From assembly GCA_038230595.1 (NCBI GenBank), contig JBBRMY010000143.1, positions 1-6,299 of the forward strand: a stretch of DNA of 6,299 nt, written 5' to 3'. This document shows, piece after piece, positions 1-5,160 of the stretch. This DNA is from JBBRMY01 sp038230595. GTDB lineage: Bacteria > Bacteroidota > Ignavibacteria > Tepidaquicellales > Tepidaquicellaceae. Each line of letters opens with the position of its first letter. Position 1 is the first letter of the stretch. The notes beneath the pieces were generated by a model. It ran no database searches. It saw only the letters and a program-made list of their open reading frames with translations, and was not told where the DNA came from. The translations under genes and the position numbers were made by a program.

Positions 1-310
1 AAGAGCTGAAGAGAACGGCGACAAAATAAAATTAACTCTTGAAGATATAATGCCGGTAGAGTCAATGCAGCAGAGATATGCATGCAATCTGACAATGAGG
101 ATCATGGAAAAAGAGTTTAATTCAGAAAAGCTTTTGGGGATAAAAAAGTTTCTTGAAAGCAGCTCAGGGAACTGTAATGTCTATTTTCACATTATAAACA
201 ATGGTAACTCAAAAATATTAAAGTCTAAATCATTCAGAGTTAAGCCCGATGCAGAACTAATTTCAAACTTGAAATTACTTGTCGGAGAGAATAATTTAAA
301 AATAAACTAA
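1..310 (+). CDS. dnaE: DNA polymerase III subunit alpha, C-terminal end (partial)
   Basis: This reading frame is open from base 2, so the gene begins left of the window and only its last 102 residues are visible; the internal ATG at position 50 is not the start. DnaE is the replicative polymerase subunit that extends DNA in the cytoplasm. The fragment matches the extreme C-terminus of DnaE as I know it: a short strand with KLTLEDIMPVE, a helix-rich stretch (RIMEKEFNSEKLLGIKKFLES), a strand like the 'v.l.l' segment (NVYFHIINNG), then FRVKPDAELISNLKLLVGENN, the usual ending in which a helix runs into 'L..LLG...v'. The polymerase active site and PHP domain lie outside the window. It is followed 42 bp downstream by trxA on the same strand, a neighbour pair I associate with Bacteroidota-type genomes, which supports the call. 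The identification rests on a poorly conserved tail, so it is likely rather than certain. Confidence 0.72.
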   Translation, partial: RAEENGDKIKLTLEDIMPVESMQQRYACNLTMRIMEKEFNSEKLLGIKKFLESSSGNCNVYFHIINNGNSKILKSKSFRVKPDAELISNLKLLVGENNLKIN

Positions 311-335
311 TTCAAAAACATTTTTCATAAAATTT

Positions 336-343
336 AAGAAAGG
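336..343 (+). promoter_or_regulatory. Shine-Dalgarno site of trxA
   Basis: The purine run AAGAAAGG ends 9 nt before the ATG at 353 and resembles the anti-16S complement AGAAAGGAG. It is the only convincing Shine-Dalgarno sequence in the window; the starts at 948, 2076, 3129, 3545, 3607 and 5152 have none. It supports the choice of 353 as the trxA start and suggests comparatively efficient initiation there. Confidence 0.55.
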
Positions 344-352
344 CATAATATA

Positions 353-676
353 ATGCATGCATTAGAAGTTACAGATTCAAATTTTGATCAGGAAGTAATT
401 AAATCAACTACTCCTGTACTTGTAGATTTTTGGGCAGTATGGTGCGGACCTTGTAAGCAAATTGCTCCAATGGTAGAAGAGCTTGTCAGTGAGTATGATG
501 GCAAGATAAAGATCGGCAAGATGGATATCGATAATAATCCTGAAGTCGCAATGAAATTCGGCATCAGAAGTATTCCTACTTTACTTATTTTTAAAGACGG
601 AAAAGTTGTTGATCAGATCGTTGGCGCAGTTCCAAAAGGACAAATAACACAAAAGCTAAACGCTCAACTGAATTAA
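353..676 (+). CDS. trxA: Thioredoxin
   Basis: This is a complete 107-residue thioredoxin, the usual length of the single-domain family. It is a cytoplasmic protein-disulfide reductant that is itself recharged by thioredoxin reductase and NADPH. The redox motif WCGPC is at residues 30-34, with the reactive cysteines at 31 and 34. The buried acidic residue is Asp25 (VDFWA context) and the cis-proline is Pro75 in IRSIPT, which shapes the substrate groove. The GAVPKGQI stretch near residues 91-98 matches the usual last strand and turn. There is no signal peptide, so it is a cytosolic thioredoxin rather than an exported TlpA or ResA type. The start is supported by a Shine-Dalgarno sequence 9 nt upstream. 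It lies 42 bp after dnaE and may be cotranscribed with it; two strong terminators follow downstream. No catalytic residue is missing. Confidence 0.97.
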   Translation: MHALEVTDSNFDQEVIKSTTPVLVDFWAVWCGPCKQIAPMVEELVSEYDGKIKIGKMDIDNNPEVAMKFGIRSIPTLLIFKDGKVVDQIVGAVPKGQITQKLNAQLN

Positions 677-690
677 TATTTAAACTGTCG

Positions 691-717
691 TCCCCGAATA
701 TTTTTATCGGGGATCCC
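691..717 (+). repeat. Intergenic hairpin repeat, family 1, copy A
   Basis: The stem is TCCCCGA (691-697) with TCGGGGA (707-713), enclosing a 9-nt AT-rich loop, and TCCC follows. The same layout (7-bp stem, 9-nt loop, 7-bp stem, TCCC) recurs in copy B at 745-771. A T-run does not follow, so it is not a canonical intrinsic terminator; it may be a REP-like palindrome or an mRNA 3'-end stabiliser for trxA. Between the copies, 724-734 holds a small CCGC-GAA-GCGG hairpin. Confidence 0.6.
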
Positions 718-744
718 AATATTCCGCGAAGCGGCGTAATTCTT

Positions 745-771
745 TCCCGGCAAGTTTCTAGCCGGGATCCC
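745..771 (+). repeat. Intergenic hairpin repeat, family 1, copy B
   Basis: The stem is TCCCGGC (745-751) with GCCGGGA (761-767), with a 9-nt loop AAGTTTCTA and a trailing TCCC. Relative to copy A, stem pair 5 is swapped from C-G to G-C and stem pair 7 from A-T to C-G, so both changes preserve pairing. The loop matches copy A at 6 of 9 positions. This suggests a related pair kept for its structure. Its function is unknown. Confidence 0.6.
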
Positions 772-787
772 TGACTACAAAATCACT

Positions 788-821
788 CGTTCCGAAGCTC
801 CAGCTTCGGAACGTTTTTTTT
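788..821 (+). terminator. Intrinsic terminator 1 after trxA
   Basis: An 11-bp perfect GC-rich stem, CGTTCCGAAGC (788-798) with GCTTCGGAACG (803-813), closes on a TCCA loop and is followed by eight T residues (814-821). There is no T-run on the opposite side, so it acts on + strand transcripts, most likely those ending after trxA. It is one of two nearly identical units in tandem. Confidence 0.85.
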
Positions 822-836
822 CACTAAATCTTTTCT

Positions 837-871
837 CGTTCCTACGCTCCGGCGTGGGAACGTTTTTTTTT
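837..871 (+). terminator. Intrinsic terminator 2, tandem copy
   Basis: An 11-bp stem (837-847 with 852-862) with a single T-G wobble closes on the tetraloop TCCG and is followed by nine T residues (863-871). It shares the frame CTCGTTCC...GGAACG plus T-run with the unit at 788-821, while its inner stem differs by pairing-preserving changes. It insulates the lipoprotein gene that starts at 948 from upstream transcription. Confidence 0.83.
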
Positions 872-947
872 AATCTCCCCCTTAAAAATCCCTTTTTTTA
901 TTTGATCTCCAACCTATATATTTCAGAACAACCCTAATTCTACTATC

Positions 948-1601
948 ATGAAAAAAATTCTCTTCAATTTGTTTTCAGTAATTTTCTTAGCATTAGTTTT
1001 ATCCTCCTGCGGCAAGTCAGACAAAACTGACACGACATCAACAACAACTGACAAAGACAAAAAAACTGAATCTACTTCTACTACAACCACTTCTACCGGT
1101 GGAAATGGAGCTTATCATATCGCTTATGATATGGGCGGAAAAACTATGACAGGCACTATAGATACCTGGGTAAAGGATAGTAAATTCCGGCAGACAATGA
1201 ATGGAGATGTCATTGGTAAAAAAATGGTATCGAATACCTATGGTGACGGAACATTCGTTTATATGATCACAGAAGTGATGGGACAAAAAATGGGAATGAA
1301 AACTGACGCTTCTAAATATAAAAAGCAGAATGACAATTCGGGACAGACTAATTTAGATTACGGACACTTTGAGGATTTTTTAAAAGATAAAAAATCTTTA
1401 GGAACAGCTGAAGTAATGGGAAAGACATGCGAGATATACGAAATTGCAAAAGATACCAAATGTTATGTCTATAATAAAAGATTTCCGCTTAAGCTTGAGA
1501 ACCCTGCATTAACAATGACTGCTACAAAGTTTGAAGAAAATATAAATTACAGTGATTCAAATTTCGATCCCCCAAAAGATGTGAAGTATACTGAGTATTA
1601 A
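948..1601 (+). CDS. Putative lipoprotein of unknown function
   Basis: This 217-residue protein starts with a lipoprotein signal peptide: MKK, a hydrophobic core at residues 4-18, and the lipobox LSSC with the lipidated cysteine at 21. Residues 22-50 are a Thr/Ser/Lys/Asp-rich linker without predicted fold, typical of lipoproteins that hold a domain away from the membrane. The remainder (about 53-217) looks beta-rich, with alternating strands such as YHIAYDMGG, FVYMITEVMGQKM and EVMGKTCEIYEIAKDTKCYVYNKRFPLKLE. That layout recalls DUF4412-like and LolA-like envelope proteins, but I cannot assign a family with confidence. Cys161 and Cys172 flank a likely hairpin and could form a disulfide in the periplasm. 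The start has no Shine-Dalgarno sequence; TATATTTC at 917-924 is a weak match to the Bacteroidota -7 element TAnnTTTG, with no clear -33 partner. It is a single-gene unit, isolated by terminators on both sides. Confidence 0.85.
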   Translation: MKKILFNLFSVIFLALVLSSCGKSDKTDTTSTTTDKDKKTESTSTTTTSTGGNGAYHIAYDMGGKTMTGTIDTWVKDSKFRQTMNGDVIGKKMVSNTYGDGTFVYMITEVMGQKMGMKTDASKYKKQNDNSGQTNLDYGHFEDFLKDKKSLGTAEVMGKTCEIYEIAKDTKCYVYNKRFPLKLENPALTMTATKFEENINYSDSNFDPPKDVKYTEY

Positions 1602-1646
1602 AAACAAAAATGACCTGACAGGTTTTTTCCCTGTCAGGTCGCTTTT
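1601..1646. terminator. Bidirectional intrinsic terminator between convergent genes
   Basis: A perfect 11-bp stem, GACCTGACAGG (1612-1622) with CCTGTCAGGTC (1630-1640), encloses a 7-nt loop. Reading the minus strand, the stem is followed by A and then TTTTTGTTTT (bases 1610-1601), a strong U-tract that ends the minus operon stopping at 1660. On the + strand it is followed by GC and four T residues, a weaker tail serving the lipoprotein gene that stops at 1601. Confidence 0.85.
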
Positions 1647-1659
1647 AAACTATCACAAC

Positions 1660-2076
1660 CTATTCTCCGATTATCTTAACCAGTACCCGTTTCTTTCTCT
1701 TCCCGTCAAACTCTCCATAAAATATTTGTTCCCATGGACCAAGATCAAGCTTTCCATTAGTTACAGCAACAACAACTTCTCTTCCCATAATTGTTCTTTT
1801 TAAATGAGCATCTGCATTATCTTCGAATCCGTTATGCTGATATTGAGAATAAGGTTTTTCTGGAGCAAGCTTTTCCAGCCATTTATCGATATCATTATGC
1901 AGTCCTGATTCATCATCGTTAATAAAAACACTCGCAGTTATATGCATCGCATTGCAAAGCAGAAGACCTTCTTTTATTTTGCTCTCCTTCAGAATTGAAT
2001 CTATTTCGGGAGTAATATTAAGCAGTTCTCTTCGCTTAGAAGTATTGAACCATAATTCTTTTTTGTAGCTTAACAT
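1660..2076 (-). CDS. YjbQ/UPF0047 family protein
   Basis: This 138-residue protein has the full length and signature of the YjbQ (UPF0047) family of small cytoplasmic enzymes. Family members have been reported to have weak thiamine-phosphate-synthase-like activity, but their true physiological role is uncertain. Visible conserved elements are AMHITASVFIN with His45, the acidic D62/D64 helix, the YQHNGFEDNADAHL block with His81, Asn87 and His91, the MGREVVVAV strand with Gly98, and the NGKLDLGPWEQIFYGEFDGKR block at 107-127. The three histidines are candidates for metal or phosphate binding. The usual HTTA motif reads HITA here, a conservative change. It is the last gene of a three-gene minus-strand operon, starting 3 nt after the stop of the propeller-like gene, with no Shine-Dalgarno sequence, so translation may depend on coupling. 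The operon ends at the bidirectional terminator just downstream. Confidence 0.92.
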   Translation of the reverse strand: MLSYKKELWFNTSKRRELLNITPEIDSILKESKIKEGLLLCNAMHITASVFINDDESGLHNDIDKWLEKLAPEKPYSQYQHNGFEDNADAHLKRTIMGREVVVAVTNGKLDLGPWEQIFYGEFDGKRKKRVLVKIIGE

Positions 2077-2079
2077 ATT

Positions 2080-3129
2080 TTAAAAGCTTGATTGGAATTT
2101 AAAAAGTACGGGGACAAAATTTTTGAATAGAGTCAGCTCTTCAATTGTAAGTTTCTTCTTATCCAATGGTGTAGGCTTGTAATATTCATCCCAGGGATCT
2201 TCAGTGCAATAGAATCTGCCGTTCTCATCCATTGTTATAGATTCAACAGGAAATGTCACGCCTCCGTCAATATCGGGATGCGCAGGAACCGGAAGATCCA
2301 TTTCAATTTTTTTTACATCCAGAATATTATATGCAGTATCAAGAATAATATGGAACATATTGCGGGTATTCCTGTCAACGCCATAAATATTCAGATCGTC
2401 CTTAGCATAAAGACCGCAGACGGTAACAATATTATATGGCTTCAGTCTTAATGTATGTATATCATTCAGATTTTTTCTATTCACGACATAAATAAGTGTA
2501 CTGTCAGTGAAAGCACCGACCGGTGTCTGCATATTTTCCAGTCCCATGTAAAAGTTATTATCTGTTACAGCAAATCCTTCGAACGCACAATTAGGCTTAG
2601 TATAAGTAAACAAAGTATCCGGGAATGGAAGCTTTTTTACAGTTAGAATTGTATCAAAATTATAATAATCTTTATCGTACGTCATTTCAAAAATGCCTTC
2701 ATAATTTTTGAAATCCTGTGTTCTCCAGTCCTGGCCAAAGCCTTCAACTGAAACATAAAGTCTCTCGGACTTTTTATTGTAAGAGATCTCTTCCAGATCT
2801 AATTTCTTGAATTGCTTAAAAAAGCTTTGTACCGTATCCGAAAAGACTACAGGAATAATTGTAAGTGCAGGCGGGTTTTGCTTCTCATCGATCATTATCC
2901 TTTCGATGTGCCCGTCATCATCAGCTACTGCAAATTGTTTTAGACCGTTTGCCTTTGAAATTCCAAGATAACAGATTCCTGAGCTCTGATTTGTATGCCT
3001 GCCATCCTTGTCTATCATCCATATAGGATAATTGTCAACATTCAGGATCTTACTGTTTGTAAAATTCTTATATAAAATTAGCACCAGAATAAAAAAAGCA
3101 GGTGCTGCTATTCTAGCAAGCTGTCTCAT
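2080..3129 (-). CDS. Membrane-anchored beta-propeller-like protein (phytase/SdiA-regulated-like)
   Basis: This is a 349-residue protein with an N-terminal anchor: basic residues at 2 and 6, then an uninterrupted hydrophobic run at about 8-20. There is no lipobox and no clear signal-peptidase site, so I infer a periplasmic domain tethered to the inner membrane. The body is strand-rich and carries a motif repeated three times, E-[E/G/S]-[I/F] followed by about ten residues and a strand ending in Glu: LEEISYNKKSERLYVSVEG (112-130), FEGFAVTDNNFYMGLEN (183-199) and VESITMDENGRFYCTED (295-311). This recalls the blades of the esterase-like/phytase-like and SdiA-regulated propeller families, where such acidic residues face the central channel. 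The substrate is unknown. The start overlaps the upstream RapZ-C gene's stop by 4 nt (ATGA), implying translational coupling, and yjbQ follows after 3 nt. The family call is tentative; the existence of the gene is not. Confidence 0.8.
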   Translation of the reverse strand: MRQLARIAAPAFFILVLILYKNFTNSKILNVDNYPIWMIDKDGRHTNQSSGICYLGISKANGLKQFAVADDDGHIERIMIDEKQNPPALTIIPVVFSDTVQSFFKQFKKLDLEEISYNKKSERLYVSVEGFGQDWRTQDFKNYEGIFEMTYDKDYYNFDTILTVKKLPFPDTLFTYTKPNCAFEGFAVTDNNFYMGLENMQTPVGAFTDSTLIYVVNRKNLNDIHTLRLKPYNIVTVCGLYAKDDLNIYGVDRNTRNMFHIILDTAYNILDVKKIEMDLPVPAHPDIDGGVTFPVESITMDENGRFYCTEDPWDEYYKPTPLDKKKLTIEELTLFKNFVPVLFKFQSSF

Positions 3130-3545
3130 GGATTTCGTGGAAGAAAATTTTCGTCGAGGTCGTTGTGATGCACTTCAGTTATTACATTTTTATATTTTTC
3201 ATTGATATGTCTCTTTAAATATTCAGCTGAATAAACTGATCTATGCTGTCCGCCTGTGCATCCGAATGATATCATAAGATTTTTAAAATCCCGTGATACA
3301 TAATTCTCAATTGCGAGATCTGTTATATCAAAAACATTATTAAGGAAAACAGTCATTGCTTCCTGCTTTTGTATAAAATCAATTACGGGCTGCTGTAATC
3401 CTGTCATGCTTTTATATTCATCTATCCTGCCGGGATTATTTATGAATCGGCAGTCAAAAACAAATCCTCCGCCATTACCGGATTCATCTTTCGGAATACC
3501 TGATTTCTTATAGCTGAATGAATAAATAGTAACTTTTAATGACAT
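3126..3545 (-). CDS. Stand-alone RapZ C-terminal domain protein
   Basis: This 139-residue protein corresponds to only the C-terminal half of RapZ (YvcJ/YhbJ family). The hallmark GCTGGQHRSV is at residues 95-104, preceded by the strand NLMISF. Other matches are the opening strand VTIYSFSYKKSGIP (5-18), FDCRFINNP (30-38), the MTGLQQPV segment (47-54) and the closing EVHHND (124-129). In enterobacterial RapZ this domain binds the small RNAs GlmY/GlmZ and glucosamine-6-phosphate, whereas the N-terminal half is a P-loop kinase-like domain. Here the kinase-like half is absent: the gene begins cleanly with MSLKVT after a noncoding spacer, and a 61-bp divergent spacer leaves no room for it, so this is a natural single-domain form rather than a truncation. 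It is the first gene of a three-gene operon and overlaps the next gene by ATGA. RNA binding cannot be assumed in this lineage; a sugar-phosphate-binding or other role is equally possible. Confidence 0.9.
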   Translation of the reverse strand: MSLKVTIYSFSYKKSGIPKDESGNGGGFVFDCRFINNPGRIDEYKSMTGLQQPVIDFIQKQEAMTVFLNNVFDITDLAIENYVSRDFKNLMISFGCTGGQHRSVYSAEYLKRHINEKYKNVITEVHHNDLDENFLPRNP

Positions 3546-3561
3546 AATTTCGTATTTAAAA

Positions 3562-3577
3562 AATGAATATATTCATT
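3562..3577. promoter_or_regulatory. Perfect palindrome in divergent promoter region, possible operator
   Basis: AATGAATATATTCATT reads identically on both strands and sits in the middle of the 61-bp spacer between the divergently transcribed RapZ-C and YbjQ-family genes. A symmetric site here could bind a dimeric regulator of both promoters. I could not assign convincing -10/-35 or -7/-33 elements in either direction. AT-rich spacers yield palindromes by chance more easily, so this is a suggestion only. Confidence 0.35.
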
Positions 3578-3606
3578 ACATTAATCAATTTAACTGCAAT
3601 TAGAAA

Positions 3607-3939
3607 ATGGATAACAGGTTTGTAACAACAGCATTTGATTTCGAAGGCTGTAAGATAGTAAAGAATTTAGGAGTTGTCAGAGGCATTACAGTAAGATCAA
3701 GAAGCTTTGTCGGAAATATAGGCGCCGGCTTTCAGACACTTGTCGGAGGAAATATCAGCCTGCTTGAAGAACTTTGCGAAACTTCGCGGGCTCAGGCATA
3801 TGAAAGATTAATAAAGCATGCAGAAGAGCTTGGTGCTAATGCCATCATTGCGATGAAGTATGATGCAAATGAAGTAATGGCAGGAGTAACTGAAGTATTA
3901 GCATACGGAACTGCAGTAGTTATTGAAGCAAAGGGTTAA
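3607..3939 (+). CDS. YbjQ/UPF0145 family protein
   Basis: This is a complete 110-residue member of the YbjQ (UPF0145) family, sometimes labelled a putative heavy-metal-binding domain; family members form small ring-like oligomers and their biochemical role is unsettled. Visible family blocks are LGVVRGITVRSRS (21-33), GAGFQTLVGGN (39-49), a helix with the AxAxxR pattern (61-67), ELGANAIIAMKYD (74-86) and the terminal EVLAYGTAVVIE (96-107). There is no signal peptide or membrane segment, so it should be cytoplasmic. Cys15 and Cys57 are the only cysteines and do not form an obvious metal-binding motif. The start at 3607 aligns with the family N-terminus; no Shine-Dalgarno sequence is present. 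It is transcribed alone, divergently from the RapZ-C operon and convergently with the radical SAM gene. Confidence 0.93.
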   Translation: MDNRFVTTAFDFEGCKIVKNLGVVRGITVRSRSFVGNIGAGFQTLVGGNISLLEELCETSRAQAYERLIKHAEELGANAIIAMKYDANEVMAGVTEVLAYGTAVVIEAKG

Positions 3940-3956
3940 AAATATATTAACAAATA

Positions 3957-3990
3957 TGCCGCTGTTGGTGTTGCTTCTCCACCCAACAGC
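3957..3990. repeat. Intergenic hairpin repeat, family 2, copy A
   Basis: This 34-nt unit begins TGCCGCTGTTGGTG and folds by pairing GCTGTTGG (3961-3968) with CCAACAGC (3983-3990). It differs from copy B at 4001-4033 by one C/T substitution in the loop and one extra C in the 3' arm. It lies between two convergent genes, where hairpins often act as terminators or 3'-end protectors, but no T-run follows it. Confidence 0.75.
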
Positions 3991-4000
3991 CATCAGATTT

Positions 4001-4033
4001 TGCCGCTGTTGGTGTTGCTTTTCCACCAACAGC
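4001..4033. repeat. Intergenic hairpin repeat, family 2, copy B
   Basis: This is the second tandem copy, 10 nt after copy A. It has a perfect 10-bp stem, GCTGTTGGTG (4005-4014) with CACCAACAGC (4024-4033), and a 9-nt loop. Only a short TTT follows on the + strand, so it does not look like a textbook intrinsic terminator. Because the YbjQ-family gene and the radical SAM gene converge here with no other hairpin in the spacer, this pair is the best candidate for ending both transcripts. Confidence 0.75.
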
Positions 4034-4090
4034 TTTGTGAAGGAGTTTTCCAATAAGTATTTATACCTTTCCTGATTAGCTTTTTATAAA

Positions 4091-5152
4091 CTAAAACAAT
4101 CTTCCCTGATAAAACTCCCTATCAAAAAGGTCGGTCCTTAAGCTTATTTTTTTCATTCCCAGTCCGTTCTTTTTTCGTGCCTGATCATGAATTTGTTTGA
4201 TCAGTTCAGGCCATTTTCCTTCTCCTTTAAATCTTTCACCAAAATTGGAATTGTAAAGTGTGCCGCCTCTTACATCTTTTATTCTGTTTAGTATCTTTTC
4301 TTTTCTCGCAGGGAAATGAGTTTCGACCCACGTGCAGAATAATTCTTTCACCTGCCACGGAAGCCTTAACAGAATAGTATTTGTTGTGTAAGCTCCGTTA
4401 TCTGCAGCAGCTTTTACCAGGTCAGGAATTTCTTCATCTGTTAATCCGGGAATGATCGGACCTATATTCACACCTACCGGAATTCCCAGATCAGATAAAT
4501 ATTTCACAGTATCCAATCTCTGCTGAGGTATAGATGTCCGCGGCTCCATAACTCTTCTTATATCTTTGTTCAATGTCGTAATAGAAATTGTAACTGCGCT
4601 TAATCCCTGTTTTGCAAGCTCCTGTAAAATATCTGAATCCCGTTTAATCAGTGCATTTTTTGTGATCATACCCACCGGATTTTTATACTTCAAAAAAACT
4701 TCGAGACATTTTCGGGTAAGCTGTAGCTTCCTTTCAACAGGCTGATAGCAATCCGTATTTCCGGAAAAAATAACAAGCTGCGGCTTCCAGCTTTTTGATT
4801 GAAATTCTTTTTCTAATAATTCAGGCGCATTTCTTTTTATCATTATTTTTGTTTCGAAATCTATACCTGATGAGAATCCAAGATATTCATGCGTTGGTCT
4901 GGCATAGCAGTAAATGCATCCATGCTCGCATCCTTTGTATGGATTTATACTGTAATCAAATCCCAGGTCAGGACTCTCGTTCTTTGAAAGTATGGTTTTG
5001 GAATGGTCATTAAAAAATTCAGTTTTCAAAATTCTTTCTTCTCCTGTTTCTTCCAGGTGCTGAAGATGGTCATCAAGAATTTCCAGATGAATTTTTTCAA
5101 ATCTGTTCTTCGGATTTATCTCTGCACCGCGACCTTTAATTCCACTTTCCAT
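4091..5152 (-). CDS. Radical SAM protein, PA0069/SplB-like family
   Basis: This 353-residue enzyme carries a radical SAM iron-sulfur motif CxxxCxxC: Cys75, Cys79 and Cys82 in GCEHGCIYCYARPTHEYLG. Three cysteines hold a 4Fe-4S cluster that cleaves S-adenosylmethionine. The N-terminus GRGAEINPKNRFE (7-19) and DYSINPYKGCEHGC (66-79) are typical of the PA0069 subgroup of COG1533, relatives of spore photoproduct lyase. Further blocks are VIFSGNTDCYQPVE (127-140, SAM-site region), the barrel strands VGMITKNALI (160-169) and VTISITTLN (187-195), EPRTSIPQQRL (203-213), VGVNIGPIIPGLTD (226-239) and LRLPWQ (262-267). It is a soluble cytoplasmic protein. The substrate of this subgroup is not known to me, and DNA photoproduct repair should not be assumed. 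It appears monocistronic. No Shine-Dalgarno sequence is present; the upstream spacer carries inverted and direct repeats that may regulate it. Confidence 0.93.
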   Translation of the reverse strand: MESGIKGRGAEINPKNRFEKIHLEILDDHLQHLEETGEERILKTEFFNDHSKTILSKNESPDLGFDYSINPYKGCEHGCIYCYARPTHEYLGFSSGIDFETKIMIKRNAPELLEKEFQSKSWKPQLVIFSGNTDCYQPVERKLQLTRKCLEVFLKYKNPVGMITKNALIKRDSDILQELAKQGLSAVTISITTLNKDIRRVMEPRTSIPQQRLDTVKYLSDLGIPVGVNIGPIIPGLTDEEIPDLVKAAADNGAYTTNTILLRLPWQVKELFCTWVETHFPARKEKILNRIKDVRGGTLYNSNFGERFKGEGKWPELIKQIHDQARKKNGLGMKKISLRTDLFDREFYQGRLF

Positions 5153-5160
5153 TTAATAAA

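Noticed and set aside
50..310. Separate small 86-residue gene beginning at the ATG at 50
   Set aside because: The frame stays open to the left edge and the residues before the ATG (KLTLEDI) fit the same DnaE tail, so this Met is internal.
691..871. CRISPR-like array from the four hairpins after trxA
   Set aside because: There are two different families of two units each, the units are palindromes with diverged stems, and there are no uniform repeats or unique spacers.
901..924. Bacteroidota-type promoter (TTTG plus TATATTTC) before the lipoprotein gene
   Set aside because: The distance between the two elements is only 12 bp, too short for the usual spacing of about 19-21 bp, so only the -7-like element is mentioned in the gene entry.
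1038..1286. 82-residue open frame on the minus strand inside the lipoprotein gene
   Set aside because: It lies antisense to a convincing coding gene, and its Ser/Cys/Phe-rich composition is what the reverse complement of the Thr/Lys-rich linker gives.
2455..2646. 63-residue open frame on the + strand within the propeller-like gene
   Set aside because: It is antisense to a supported gene, with no family resemblance and no ribosome binding site.
4795..5013. 72-residue open frame on the + strand within the radical SAM gene
   Set aside because: It is antisense to the region encoding the conserved CxxxCxxC motif, which explains the open frame.
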